This document shows positions 1 through 7,383 of a DNA stretch of 28,005 nt, in pieces. Made by a program: the position numbers and the translations under genes. The DNA lies in the NCBI GenBank assembly GCA_046704085.1, contig JBJKSJ010000235.1, positions 1-28,005 on the forward strand, in the 5' to 3' direction. The notes under the pieces were generated by a model, which was not told where the DNA came from, ran no database searches, and saw only the letters and a program-made list of their open reading frames with translations. The DNA is from DATBHW01 sp046704085 (GTDB lineage: Bacteria; Chloroflexota; Ktedonobacteria; Ktedonobacterales; DATBGS01). The number at the start of each line of letters is the position of its first letter. The first letter of the stretch is position 1.

Positions 1-63
1 GATGGAGATGCTGCGGCCATATCTTGCTCCTCAGTACAGTATAAGGCGCAGCGGCTGGCGCTG

Positions 64-1236
64 TCAAATATCGATGTGCTTGCTTTTTACCTCAGCGGTC
101 TCTTCTGCCTGGCCTTCGTCGGTGCGGGGTGTGATGCCCTGCATGGTGGCTTGCGTCAGCCAGCGCGCTACGGAGCGCAGGTCGCCGGTTTGCTCGTAGA
201 TAGCAAGCTGACGGTCGGCGCCGGTCCCATCGGGACTTTCGAGCAACTGGCGCAGGCAGTTCATTTCGCGGCGGCTGCCCAGGTCATCGACGACATCATC
301 GACGAAATCGAGCAGGTCGTGGATGGCGTCGCGGGCGGGCACTTCGCGCAGGTTGGGGAAATCGATCAGCTTGCCATCCAGGCCATAGCGGGCGGCGCGC
401 CATTTGTTCTCGTTGAGCAGGGACGTGGGATAGAGGCGCAGGCTCATATTGCGCGCGCGCATCCAGTCCAGCCTGGCGACCAGCGCCTGGAAGAGCGCGG
501 CCAGGGCGATGGTTTCCTCAAACGTGGCGGGCATGTCGCAGACGCGAAACTCCAGGGTGGGATAGAGCGGATGGGGACGCATGTCCCACCAGATTTTTTT
601 GGCGTTGTCGATGCAGTTAGTGGCGATGAGCGTCTGGACGAACCGCTCGAACTCGGCGGAGGAGGGGAAGATGTCGGGCAGGCCGCTGCGCGGGAAACGC
701 TGCCAGACGGTGGTGCGAAACGATTTGTAGCCAGTTTTGCGCCCCTGCCAGAAAGGCGAATTGGCGGAGAGCGCCAGCACATGCGGGATGAAGTTCCGCG
801 CCTGGTTCATAATTTCGATCAGGTGGTCGCGGTTCTCGATGCCGACGTGGACGTGCAGCCCGAAGATGAGGATGGAGCGCGCGACCTCTTGCAGTTGCTC
901 GTCCAGTTCTTCATAGCGGGGGTGATCGGTGCGCTCCTGCTCCTGCCAGTCGTCGCTGGGGTGCGTGCCAGCGGAGAGCAGGCGCATGCCCAGCGATGCG
1001 GCCATTTCGGCTACTGTTGCGCGGAGATAGGCCGCCTCGGCCCGGCCAGCGGCGATGCTGGGGCAGACGCCGGTAATCGTCTCGACAGTGCATTGCAGAA
1101 ACTCCGCTTTGGCCTGATCGCCCAATTTTTCTTGGGTCAGCGCAAGCAGCGGGACGATCCCTAATTTCAAGCTTCCGGTAACGGCGTCTACAAGCTGAAA
1201 CTCTTCCTCGATCCCCAACGTATACTTGCCAGGCAT
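64..1236 (-). CDS. GCS2-family carboxylate-amine ligase (YbdK-like glutamate-cysteine ligase)
   Basis: This 390-residue protein belongs to the glutamate-cysteine ligase family 2 (GCS2/YbdK). These are ATP-dependent enzymes that join a carboxylate, usually glutamate, to an amine such as cysteine. The N-terminus reads MPGKYTLGIEEEFQLVD, with the GIEEE metal/substrate motif at residues 8-12. LHVHVGIE and LEFRVCD follow, both hallmarks of the fold, and the length matches the family (about 370-390). I chose the ATG at 1236 because AAGGAGGG (1247-1254) lies 10 nt upstream and GIEEE then begins at residue 8. The reading frame stays open to 1359, but that extension has no family similarity. The soluble protein would act in the cytoplasm. 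Whether it makes gamma-glutamylcysteine, another peptide, or has only the weak activity known for E. coli YbdK cannot be told from sequence. It stands alone, transcribed away from the other genes. Confidence 0.88.
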   Translation of the reverse strand: MPGKYTLGIEEEFQLVDAVTGSLKLGIVPLLALTQEKLGDQAKAEFLQCTVETITGVCPSIAAGRAEAAYLRATVAEMAASLGMRLLSAGTHPSDDWQEQERTDHPRYEELDEQLQEVARSILIFGLHVHVGIENRDHLIEIMNQARNFIPHVLALSANSPFWQGRKTGYKSFRTTVWQRFPRSGLPDIFPSSAEFERFVQTLIATNCIDNAKKIWWDMRPHPLYPTLEFRVCDMPATFEETIALAALFQALVARLDWMRARNMSLRLYPTSLLNENKWRAARYGLDGKLIDFPNLREVPARDAIHDLLDFVDDVVDDLGSRREMNCLRQLLESPDGTGADRQLAIYEQTGDLRSVARWLTQATMQGITPRTDEGQAEETAEVKSKHIDI

Positions 1237-1697
1237 GCGGTAAAAACCCTCCTTGTGCGAGGCGCTCTCTCGCTTGTGGTTCGGCCAGATCGCCGGATGG
1301 GATGTTGCCCTCCGGGGATTGGGCGGTGATAGCAGAGAGACGCCCCGACGTGTGAGCAAGGCTCACTGGTGAAACACGCTTGCTACGTACTCTGAGATCG
1401 GCACTACAGGCGCTCTGTTCAGACCGGCTGCTACAATCGCGCTGGGAAGTGGCACGTTGGTGTGTAGAAAAACGCCGCGCCCAGCATGAGGCGAGGCAGG
1501 AGGGCAGGCGTAAGCGCCCGGCGTATGAGGCAGGGTGAACCACAATGGTTCTGGTCGGTCATGGTTCTGGCTCCTGGAAAGCTGCTGGAAGCAAAACACG
1601 GTTTACCAGCACGCACTACAGACGATTGCCTGCATGGCTCCGTTGCCAGCGCCTCACGACCGTTGGGATTACAGCATAGCTGATCGCTGCCGTTTTG
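1237..1697. other. Intergenic stretch upstream of the GCS2 gene
   Basis: No convincing gene lies here. The GCS2 ribosome binding site is at its left end. A short hairpin, GTGAGC-AAG-GCTCAC, sits at 1352-1366, about 115 nt before the GCS2 start, and may lie in the leader or act as an operator. No clear -35/-10 pair was found, and no tRNA or riboswitch-like structure was recognised. Confidence 0.4.
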
Positions 1698-2966
1698 TCA
1701 AGAGCCGCCCGGTAATGTGTCCGTCCGGGCATTGATCTCTTCGGCGCGGGCTTCCAGTTCTTCTTCCTCGGCATCCTCTGGCGTGCGCGCGCTAAGCTGC
1801 GCTTCCAGGTCTTCCTTGGAGAGATCGGCCAGCACTTCGACCAGATGCGGCGGTCCCTGGTCGGGGATGAGGATGAAGGTGCCCGGCCAGCGTTGGGGGC
1901 GATAGTCGGGGCGGCGCGCCTTGCCGCCGTCGTAGAGCCAGGAGCCGGAGTTGAGGACCATCGTTTCCTGTCCGCGCATCTTGACGGTCCAGCGGTCGAT
2001 GGGGTCGATGTCTTCAAGCGGGCCAGGGCGGTGGGTGTGGCCGAAGATGACGTAGCGCATGCCCTCCGGCAGATAGGCGCTGAGTGCCTCCAGGCTGAGG
2101 TTGAAGGCGTAGATTGTTTCTTCAGCCAGGGCGTCGCGGGCGGGCGAGGTGAGGCTGAGGCCACCCTTGATCAGTCGGTTCGCCAGCGTTTCGGCGAGGG
2201 CGACGCCGACTTTGCCGCCGACGGAGACGGCGCCGCGCAGCGCGGCCCGGCGAAGTTGGCCCATGCGGGTGCTGGGCGGCGCCCCGCCGCGCAGGCGCTC
2301 GTAGATGCGGCTCTGGATCAGCCCGCCGCCGGGCGTTTGTCCAATCCAGTGCAGCAGTTCGTATTGAGGGCGCAGGATGGCCTCGTAGAGATCGGGCGAG
2401 TGCGTGTCCACCTGCTGCCCAGCCGCCGCGATGGCGGCCTGCGCCAGCGTGAGCAGGCGCGCGGGGGCGTCGCCCAGGTGCATGTCCAGGTAATGGCCGT
2501 GAATCAGGAGGATTGGGCCTTCGGAGGAATCGAGGATGTCATAGAAATAGGCCACGCGCACCTCAACCGGAATGCCGATGATGCGTGCCAACTGGCGCGA
2601 GAGGAAGAAGTCGGGCGGGGCGACGACCTGCTGGAAGGTGTACGGTTCGCCCGCCTCGATGGCGCGTTCCTGGGCGGCTTCCATCAGGCGCACGGCGTAG
2701 TGATGGTCATGGTTGCCGGGGATGTAGGTGACGCGGGGATGCCTGGCCTTGCGCATGGCGTGGCCCAGCGTGGTCAAAAACGGCTCGGCGGTCAGCAGCA
2801 CCTCTTCAAGCTGCTGGAAGCGCAGATCGAGAATATCGCCGAGCAGGACCACATGGTCGATGCCATCAAGTTGCTCGCGCAAGAGGTCACAGAAGAAGGG
2901 ATAGCGCAGCAGGTCATCACCGTGCGCGGCGCCAAGATGCAGGTCCGAGAGAATGGCGGTAGCCAA
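1698..2966 (-). CDS. Calcineurin-like metallophosphoesterase
   Basis: This is a dinuclear-metal phosphoesterase of the calcineurin-like superfamily, 422 residues with the chosen start. The metal-binding motifs occur in order: SDLHLG (about residues 6-11), GDILDL (about 46), GNHDHH (about 90), an HGHYLD segment, and FGHTHRPG near residue 300. The substrate is unknown. SDLHLG, GDILDL and GNHD recall UDP-2,3-diacylglucosamine hydrolase (LpxH) and its relatives, but the protein is much longer than LpxH (about 240 residues) and a lipid A role is not expected in Chloroflexota. I chose a TTG start because GGGGAGGG sits 7 nt upstream and a good promoter (3034-3063) places the transcript start after the upstream ATG at 3083. 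The C-terminus is Glu-rich (EDAEEEELEARAEEINAR), probably a helical or coiled tail. No signal peptide or membrane segment is seen. Confidence 0.85.
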   Translation of the reverse strand: MATAILSDLHLGAAHGDDLLRYPFFCDLLREQLDGIDHVVLLGDILDLRFQQLEEVLLTAEPFLTTLGHAMRKARHPRVTYIPGNHDHHYAVRLMEAAQERAIEAGEPYTFQQVVAPPDFFLSRQLARIIGIPVEVRVAYFYDILDSSEGPILLIHGHYLDMHLGDAPARLLTLAQAAIAAAGQQVDTHSPDLYEAILRPQYELLHWIGQTPGGGLIQSRIYERLRGGAPPSTRMGQLRRAALRGAVSVGGKVGVALAETLANRLIKGGLSLTSPARDALAEETIYAFNLSLEALSAYLPEGMRYVIFGHTHRPGPLEDIDPIDRWTVKMRGQETMVLNSGSWLYDGGKARRPDYRPQRWPGTFILIPDQGPPHLVEVLADLSKEDLEAQLSARTPEDAEEEELEARAEEINARTDTLPGGS

Positions 2967-3033
2967 AAGATACCCTCCCCAGGGGCTGGTGCTGGATGAG
3001 CAAGGCAGAGCAGCGCGCTCTGGCTGTGATTTC

Positions 3034-3063
3034 AGTATATGCTTTTGTCGCTCTTCCGGGCAA
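3034..3063 (-). promoter_or_regulatory. Sigma70-type promoter of the metallophosphoesterase gene
   Basis: On the minus strand the -35 TTGCCC (3058-3063) and -10 TATACT (3034-3039) are 18 bp apart. The predicted transcript start near 3027 gives a leader of about 60 nt to the TTG start at 2966. It excludes the in-frame ATG at 3083. Confidence 0.6.
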
Positions 3064-3125
3064 ATGGTGCTTCTACCAGGCATTTAGCAAAAAAAAGGCC
3101 GAGTTGGGCTGGCGGTTGAAAACGC

Positions 3126-3169
3126 GCCTGAGGGCGCCTTCTGCTCAGGCAGACTGTCTCACAGTCTGC
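3126..3169 (-). terminator. Hairpins over the MFS stop codon, probable terminator
   Basis: Arms GCCTGAG (3126-3132) and CTCAGGC (3144-3150) flank the stop codon of the MFS gene. On the minus strand the stem is followed by GCGTTTTC. A second, perfect 9-bp stem, GCAGACTGT-CTC-ACAGTCTGC (3149-3169), lies in the last codons. The two overlap by 2 nt and could be alternative folds. The function as a terminator is inferred. Confidence 0.5.
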
Positions 3170-4686
3170 GGGCGCGCTTTTCCTCGGCTGAGGGAGGTGA
3201 TCACGCCCAGCACGGCAAAGAGGGTGGCGGCCCAGTAGCAGAGGCGGAAGGCAGCGATCACGGCATCTACGCCGCTCTGGGTGGTTTCGCCAGTGAGGGC
3301 GAGTTGGAGGAAGGCGTAATAGGGCATGAAGCTGACGAAGACGGCGCCGGTAATGCCGATGCCCAGCATGGTGCCCAGATTGCGCATGGTGCCCAGCACC
3401 GCCGAGGCGACGCCGCGTTGGCTGGCGGGCGCGGAACTCATTACGGCGCTGTTATTGGGCGATTGGAAGAGGCCCATGCCAAGACCCAGCACCACCAGCC
3501 GGATGGCGACATCGCCGTAGGTCGAGTGGCTGGTGAGGGTACTCATCCAGAGCAGGCTCAGCGCCGAGAGGGCCATGCCGAGGGTGCCCAGGGTGCGCGA
3601 CCCCAGCCGGTCCGAAAGCCAGCCGCTGATCGGGGCGACGATGAGCATGGTCAGGGGATAGGGCGTGAGCAGGATGGCTGACTGGAAGAGCGAGTAATGC
3701 AGCACGTCTTCCAGGTAGAAGGGCATCAGAAAGAGAACGGCAATCATGCCCATCGAGGCGAAGGCGGCAGACAGGTTTGCCATCGTGAAGAGGCGGTTCT
3801 GAAAAAGGCGCAGTTGCAGCAGCGGCTGCGGCGCCCGAAGCTGGCGCAGGATGAAGAGCGCGGCGGTCACAATGAAGATGGCGAGTGTGCCGAGCATGCG
3901 CGCTGATCCCCAGCCGTAGAGCGGGCCAAGCGAGACGAAATACAGCAGCGCCGAGAGGCTCACTGCCAGCAGGACGGCGCCGATCCAGTCGAAGCGTTCC
4001 TGGCCGCTGTGCTGCCGCGCGCCGACTTCGTTGTGCAGATATAACACAGCCAGGACCAGCCCAACAGCGGCAATGGGGACGTTGAACCAGAAGGCCCAGT
4101 GCCAGTTGATCGCGTCTGTCAGCAGGCCGCCGACGATGGGGCCAAGTGTGGTGCCGACCGAAAAGGTGGCCGAAGCGACACCCAGGGCGCGCCCTAGCTC
4201 CTTTTTGGGGAAGGTATGCGTGATAATAGCGGAGGTGTTTGCCATGAGTAAGGCGCCGCCGACGCCCTGGATAAAGCGCGCCGCGATGAGTACCCAGACG
4301 TTGGGCGCCAGGGCGCAGAACGTGGAGCCAAGCCCAAAGATGAGGTAGCCCAGCAGGTAGATGCGTTTGTTGCCGATCAGATCGGCCAGGCGCCCGACAC
4401 TGAGCAGCAGGACGGCGGAGGCCAGCGTATACGCCAGCAAGACCCAGAGGATGTTGATCAGGTCGGTATTCAGTGCCTGTTGGAGGGTGGGCAGGATGAT
4501 GATCAGGCTGGCGGAATTGAGCGCGGCCATGAAGCCGCCAACGCCGACGACTGCCATGACCAACCATTTCTTGACCGAAGGGTCGCCTGCCAGACTCGCT
4601 GACCTGGCATCCTGGTTGCCCAGACTGATGCTGGCGGCTCCGCTGGATTGCTCTGGAGAAACTGTCTCCTCTTCGCTGGCGCGCAT
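3145..4686 (-). CDS. MFS drug exporter, DHA2 (EmrB/QacA) family, 14 TM
   Basis: This 513-residue major facilitator has a soluble N-terminal arm of about 40 residues and then about 14 hydrophobic helices, the size and topology of DHA2 (EmrB/QacA-type) proton-coupled drug exporters. Motif A is present after TM2 as GRLADLIGNKR, and the RFIQGVGGALL segment in TM4 matches the DHA2 pattern. WHWAFWFNVPIA follows the motif C region (GPIVGGLL). The ATG at 4686 has GAGGTGA about 7 nt upstream. The gene diverges from a MerR regulator, with a MerR-type inverted repeat between them, so drug- or stress-induced expression is likely. The substrate cannot be predicted. Confidence 0.9.
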   Translation of the reverse strand: MRASEEETVSPEQSSGAASISLGNQDARSASLAGDPSVKKWLVMAVVGVGGFMAALNSASLIIILPTLQQALNTDLINILWVLLAYTLASAVLLLSVGRLADLIGNKRIYLLGYLIFGLGSTFCALAPNVWVLIAARFIQGVGGALLMANTSAIITHTFPKKELGRALGVASATFSVGTTLGPIVGGLLTDAINWHWAFWFNVPIAAVGLVLAVLYLHNEVGARQHSGQERFDWIGAVLLAVSLSALLYFVSLGPLYGWGSARMLGTLAIFIVTAALFILRQLRAPQPLLQLRLFQNRLFTMANLSAAFASMGMIAVLFLMPFYLEDVLHYSLFQSAILLTPYPLTMLIVAPISGWLSDRLGSRTLGTLGMALSALSLLWMSTLTSHSTYGDVAIRLVVLGLGMGLFQSPNNSAVMSSAPASQRGVASAVLGTMRNLGTMLGIGITGAVFVSFMPYYAFLQLALTGETTQSGVDAVIAAFRLCYWAATLFAVLGVITSLSRGKARPQTVRQSA

Positions 4687-4742
4687 GGGCTGTCACCTCG
4701 TTTGCCAGAAATAGTTCGACGTGATATACTGAGGCTAAATAA

Positions 4743-4762
4743 CCTTGACGTGAACGGAAAGG
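4743..4762. promoter_or_regulatory. Imperfect palindrome, candidate MerR operator
   Basis: CCTTGACGTGAACGGAAAGG is an inverted repeat with 7 of 10 positions paired (CCTT..CG.T against A.CG..AAGG). It lies between the divergent exporter and MerR genes. Such CCTT...AAGG repeats are the usual shape of MerR-family sites. On the minus strand it precedes a possible exporter promoter, TTCACG-20 bp-TATATC, whose long spacer is typical of MerR-activated promoters. However, the repeat overlaps the -35 rather than the middle of the spacer. Confidence 0.45.
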
Positions 4763-4826
4763 ATTGCGGACCTATTTTACCATACAGGAAGGCCAGTGTC
4801 AACCGGGGGCGGGCGAAACTGGTAGG

Positions 4827-4855
4827 TTGACGTTGGCGCACCTGCATGGTACGCT
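4827..4855 (+). promoter_or_regulatory. Promoter of the MerR-dehydrogenase operon
   Basis: TTGACG (4827-4832) and TACGCT (4850-4855) are separated by 17 bp. The transcript would begin near 4862 and leave a leader of about 90 nt before the MerR ATG at 4951. Confidence 0.55.
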
Positions 4856-4950
4856 AGAAAACGGAAAGAGCGCAGGTGTTCTTGTGCAGGAATTCCAGGG
4901 AAGCTGGTGTCGGATGTCGCTCTACATCTGGCGTTTCAGGGAGGTGGGTT

Positions 4951-5517
4951 ATGCCTGCCATGTCGTCAACTCCATCAGATAAAATGATTGCATCGGATGC
5001 GCCGAATGAGGCCCAACGGCCCAGGTATCGTATCGAGCAGGTGGCGGATCGCTTGCGCACGACCAAGCGCACCCTGCGCTATTACGAGGAGATCGGCCTC
5101 TTGCCGCCCGCCGAGCGCACGGAGGGGGGTTATCGGCTCTACAGCGAGGATGATATTAAGCGCCTGGAGCGCATTCAGCGGCTCAAAGACCTGCTGGGCT
5201 TTTCGCTGGCAGAGATTCGAGAACTGCTCCAGGCGGATGATGAGCGCGGGCATGTGCGCGTGGCATATAACCAGGAAACGGACCCGGCAGTCAAACTCAA
5301 GCATATGGAGGAGGCTGACCGGCTGAGCCGCCAGCAACTGGCGGTGGTTGAACACAAGATGGCCGGTCTGGAGCAGATGCGCCAGGATATTCTCAAGCGC
5401 CTGGAACACTACTTGCAGCACCGCCAGGAATTGCAGGCCGAGCTAGAGCAGCGCGCGGCGGATGCTGAGCAGAATAATCCCCAACAGATGAGGAGCGACC
5501 TGTGGCACAACGGATAG
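4951..5517 (+). CDS. MerR-family transcriptional regulator
   Basis: The protein has 188 residues. Residues 26-95 form the MerR winged helix-turn-helix: YRIEQVADRLRTTKRTLRYYEEIGLLPP, then the wing GGYRLYSEDDIKRLERI and the second helix pair LLGFSLAEIRELL. The C-terminal half is a long, charged coiled coil that would make the antiparallel dimer. It has no cysteine, so this is not a metal-thiol sensor of the MerR/CueR/ZntR type, and no large drug-binding domain follows. The ATG at 4951 is preceded by GGGAGG (4939-4944). An upstream GTG at 4876 would add a tail unlike the family. It diverges from a DHA2 exporter, which it probably controls, and its 3' end overlaps the next gene. Confidence 0.9.
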   Translation: MPAMSSTPSDKMIASDAPNEAQRPRYRIEQVADRLRTTKRTLRYYEEIGLLPPAERTEGGYRLYSEDDIKRLERIQRLKDLLGFSLAEIRELLQADDERGHVRVAYNQETDPAVKLKHMEEADRLSRQQLAVVEHKMAGLEQMRQDILKRLEHYLQHRQELQAELEQRAADAEQNNPQQMRSDLWHNG

Positions 5518-6416
5518 GGTTTATTGGCCTGGGACTGATGGGCCAGCCGATGGCGAGCAATCTGATGAAGGCTGGCTTTCCGCTGACCTTCTATGCGCGG
5601 CATCCTGAAAAGGTGCAGGCGCTGGTTTCCGCAGGCGCGACGCTGGTTCCTTCCAGCCGCGCGGTGGGCGCGGCGTCGGAGGTGGTGATTACGATGCTGC
5701 CCGATTCGCCGGAGGTGGAGGAGGTGGTCTTTGGCGAGGCGGGCGTGCTGGCGGGCGCGCAGGCGGGTACGATCATCATCGATATGAGTACGATTGCGCC
5801 GGATGTCTCGCGGGCGTTTGCCCGGCGCTGCGCGGAGGCGGGTGTGCGTTTTCTGGACGCGCCAGTGAGCGGCGGGTCGAATGGCGCGGAGGCGGGCACG
5901 CTGAGCATCATGGTTGGCGGCGATCAGCAGGCGTTTGACGCCTGCCGCCCGATCTTCGAGGCGATGGGAAGCAAGGAGAAGATTTTCTACGTCGGGCCGA
6001 GCGGCGCGGGCGAGGTGGTCAAGGTTGCCAACAATCTGCTTTGTGGGGCGATTGCCGCTGCCACCGCCGAGGCGCTGGTGATGGGCGTCAAAGCCGGGGT
6101 AGATGTGGAGTCGCTGGCAAAGATCATCGGGGTCAGCAGCGGCGCCAGCACGCAGCTTGGCGCGGTCTTTCCTATCCGCGTGTTCAATGGTTCGTTTCAG
6201 CCGGGCTTTATGACTGATCTGCTCTATAAAGACCTGGGGCTGGCGCTGGACCTGGGCGCGGCCAATGGCGTGCCGCTGGAGATAGCCGCGCTGACCCGCG
6301 AGTTGTATGCCCGCGCCCGCGAGGCAGGCTATGGCCGGGCGGATTACACGGCAGTGATCAAGTTGCTGGAGGAGAAAGCGGGCGCCGAGGTGCGCGCGAA
6401 GCCCACGAACTCATAG
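5502..6416 (+). CDS. NAD(P)-binding beta-hydroxyacid dehydrogenase (HIBADH family)
   Basis: This 304-residue enzyme belongs to the 3-hydroxyisobutyrate dehydrogenase / tartronate semialdehyde reductase family, which oxidises beta-hydroxyacids or reduces the matching semialdehydes with NAD(P). The Rossmann motif GFIGLGLMGQPMASNL is at residues 6-21. The substrate motif DAPVSGGSNGAEAGTL lies near residue 120. The catalytic-lysine motif GAGEVVKVANNLL (lysine near 172) and a C-terminal helical domain ending in KDLGLALDLG complete the fold. Translation starts at GTG with AGGAG 6 nt upstream, inside the last codons of the MerR gene (16-nt overlap), so the two are co-transcribed and probably translationally coupled. 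The true substrate is not decided by sequence; reduction of a reactive aldehyde would fit the MerR context. Confidence 0.88.
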   Translation: MAQRIGFIGLGLMGQPMASNLMKAGFPLTFYARHPEKVQALVSAGATLVPSSRAVGAASEVVITMLPDSPEVEEVVFGEAGVLAGAQAGTIIIDMSTIAPDVSRAFARRCAEAGVRFLDAPVSGGSNGAEAGTLSIMVGGDQQAFDACRPIFEAMGSKEKIFYVGPSGAGEVVKVANNLLCGAIAAATAEALVMGVKAGVDVESLAKIIGVSSGASTQLGAVFPIRVFNGSFQPGFMTDLLYKDLGLALDLGAANGVPLEIAALTRELYARAREAGYGRADYTAVIKLLEEKAGAEVRAKPTNS

Positions 6417-6437
6417 CATATCCAGCCGCAGACATCT

Positions 6438-6580
6438 GCGTGTAGCGCCGTCCCTGGCGGCGAATCGGCGGGCTAGCACGAATGTTGCCCGCTGAAGTCC
6501 CACGTTGCGCCTGCCCACCGTTCGCCAGCACGGAGGTCGGCGCTACACGCAATGGCGCCTCGCACGGCGGCGCTAGACGC
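6438..6580. repeat. 13-bp inverted repeat element in the convergent gap
   Basis: GCGTGTAGCGCCG (6438-6450) is perfectly inverted as CGGCGCTACACGC (6538-6550), 87 nt apart. A degenerate third copy, CGGCGCTAGACGC, is at 6568-6580. The arms continue with a weaker similarity (TGGCGGCGAATCGGCGGG against TGGCGAACGGTGGG on the other strand). The element fills the gap between two convergent genes and has no coding capacity. It could be a dispersed palindromic (MITE/REP-like) element or a bidirectional terminator. Confidence 0.5.
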
Positions 6581-6636
6581 ATCCCCTTCTTTTCAAGCAG
6601 ATACGCTATAAGCGGAAGCGCTGCGCCAGCCGCGCT

Positions 6637-7347
6637 TTATGCTGTTGTCTTGAAGCGCAGCCCCACGCGGCCCAGGCGGATTTCGTCGCCGTCTTGCAGT
6701 GGGGTGGGTGTCTTGGGTGGGATGCGCTTGCGATTGATAAAGGTGAAGTTGGTGCTGTCCAGGTCTTCGATGCTCCAGCTTTCGCCTGTCTGCGTCAGGT
6801 GCGCGTGCAGGCGCGAGACGCCGCCCTCTTCTGCTCCATAGGGCGTCAGGTCAATGTCGGGGAAGCTGTTGCTCGGAAGGTCTTCGCGGCCCAGCACCAC
6901 ACTGGCCTTGCCGACTAGATCGAATGTGACCTCTGTGCCCTCGACCAGCAAGCGCGGCTGCGCGGCAACCGGCGCGGGGGCGGGCATGCTGGGCGCGGGG
7001 GCAGGCATGCTGGGCGCGGGGGCAGGTGTGCCCGCTGCGGCAACGCTCGCTGCCTGATCCTCTGTCGCAGGGGCGCCCTGCTGGGCAACGGTCTCGGCCT
7101 GTTCTGCCGCCGCAGGCGGGACGCTGGCAGCCTGGGTTGGCGCTTCATCTGCGGCTAGCGGATGAGGCGGAGCCTGAGTTGGCGCTTCATCTGGCGCTGG
7201 CTGGGGGGCGTCTGGGCTGGATGCTATGGTTGGCTCGTCTGCTGCCGGGTCGGGGGCGTTGGCCGAGGCGGGCAGGGGTTCGCCACACTCATCACAGAAC
7301 GTCGCCGTGTCGGGGTTCTCGTGTCCCTGCGAACAACGAATAGTCAT
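6637..7347 (-). CDS. Zinc-ribbon / FHA-domain protein 1
   Basis: The 236-residue protein has three parts. Residues 5-21 form a short zinc-ribbon-like motif (CSQGHENPD...FCDECGEPL). Residues 26-135 are a disordered Ala/Pro-rich linker with repeated PAPAPSM units. Residues 145-236 are a forkhead-associated (FHA) domain, which binds phosphothreonine peptides. The FHA shows the phosphate-loop arginine (LGRED), SRLHA (canonical SRxH) and DLDSTNFTFIN, with Phe where Gly is usual. It ends DGDEIRLGRVGLRFKT. There is no membrane segment. It is the last gene of a kinase/phosphatase/VWA cluster, 36 nt after a paralogous FHA gene, with AAAGGAGG before its ATG. It probably docks onto proteins phosphorylated by the neighbouring kinase. 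Confidence 0.85.
   Translation of the reverse strand: MTIRCSQGHENPDTATFCDECGEPLPASANAPDPAADEPTIASSPDAPQPAPDEAPTQAPPHPLAADEAPTQAASVPPAAAEQAETVAQQGAPATEDQAASVAAAGTPAPAPSMPAPAPSMPAPAPVAAQPRLLVEGTEVTFDLVGKASVVLGREDLPSNSFPDIDLTPYGAEEGGVSRLHAHLTQTGESWSIEDLDSTNFTFINRKRIPPKTPTPLQDGDEIRLGRVGLRFKTTA
6971..7032 (-). repeat. 21-bp tandem repeat coding the FHA1 linker
   Basis: Three nearly identical units of about 21 bp (GGGCGCGGGGGCAGGCATGC on the plus strand plus one base) code for the PAPAPSM repeats. The period is a multiple of three, so slippage would change linker length without a frameshift. Confidence 0.75.
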
Positions 7348-7383
7348 AGATACGCCTCCTTTACGGGAAGAAGGAATCAGACA

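Noticed and set aside
76..1164. A 362-residue plus-strand frame opposite the GCS2 gene
   Set aside because: It is the antisense shadow of a gene with clear family motifs; its product is low-complexity and unlike any family.
1431..1562. A 43-residue minus-strand frame (MTDQNHCGSPCLIRRALTP...) with AGGAG upstream
   Set aside because: The product looks like translated low-complexity intergenic DNA, no family is recognisable, and no promoter was seen.
1845..2999. A long plus-strand frame opposite the metallophosphoesterase
   Set aside because: Antisense shadow caused by high G+C codon bias; the real gene on the other strand has all metal motifs.
4771..4778. A plus-strand -10 for the TTGACG at 4745
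   Set aside because: Only CCTATT or ACCTAT occurs at 19-20 bp; the promoter at 4827-4855 is a better choice for the MerR gene.
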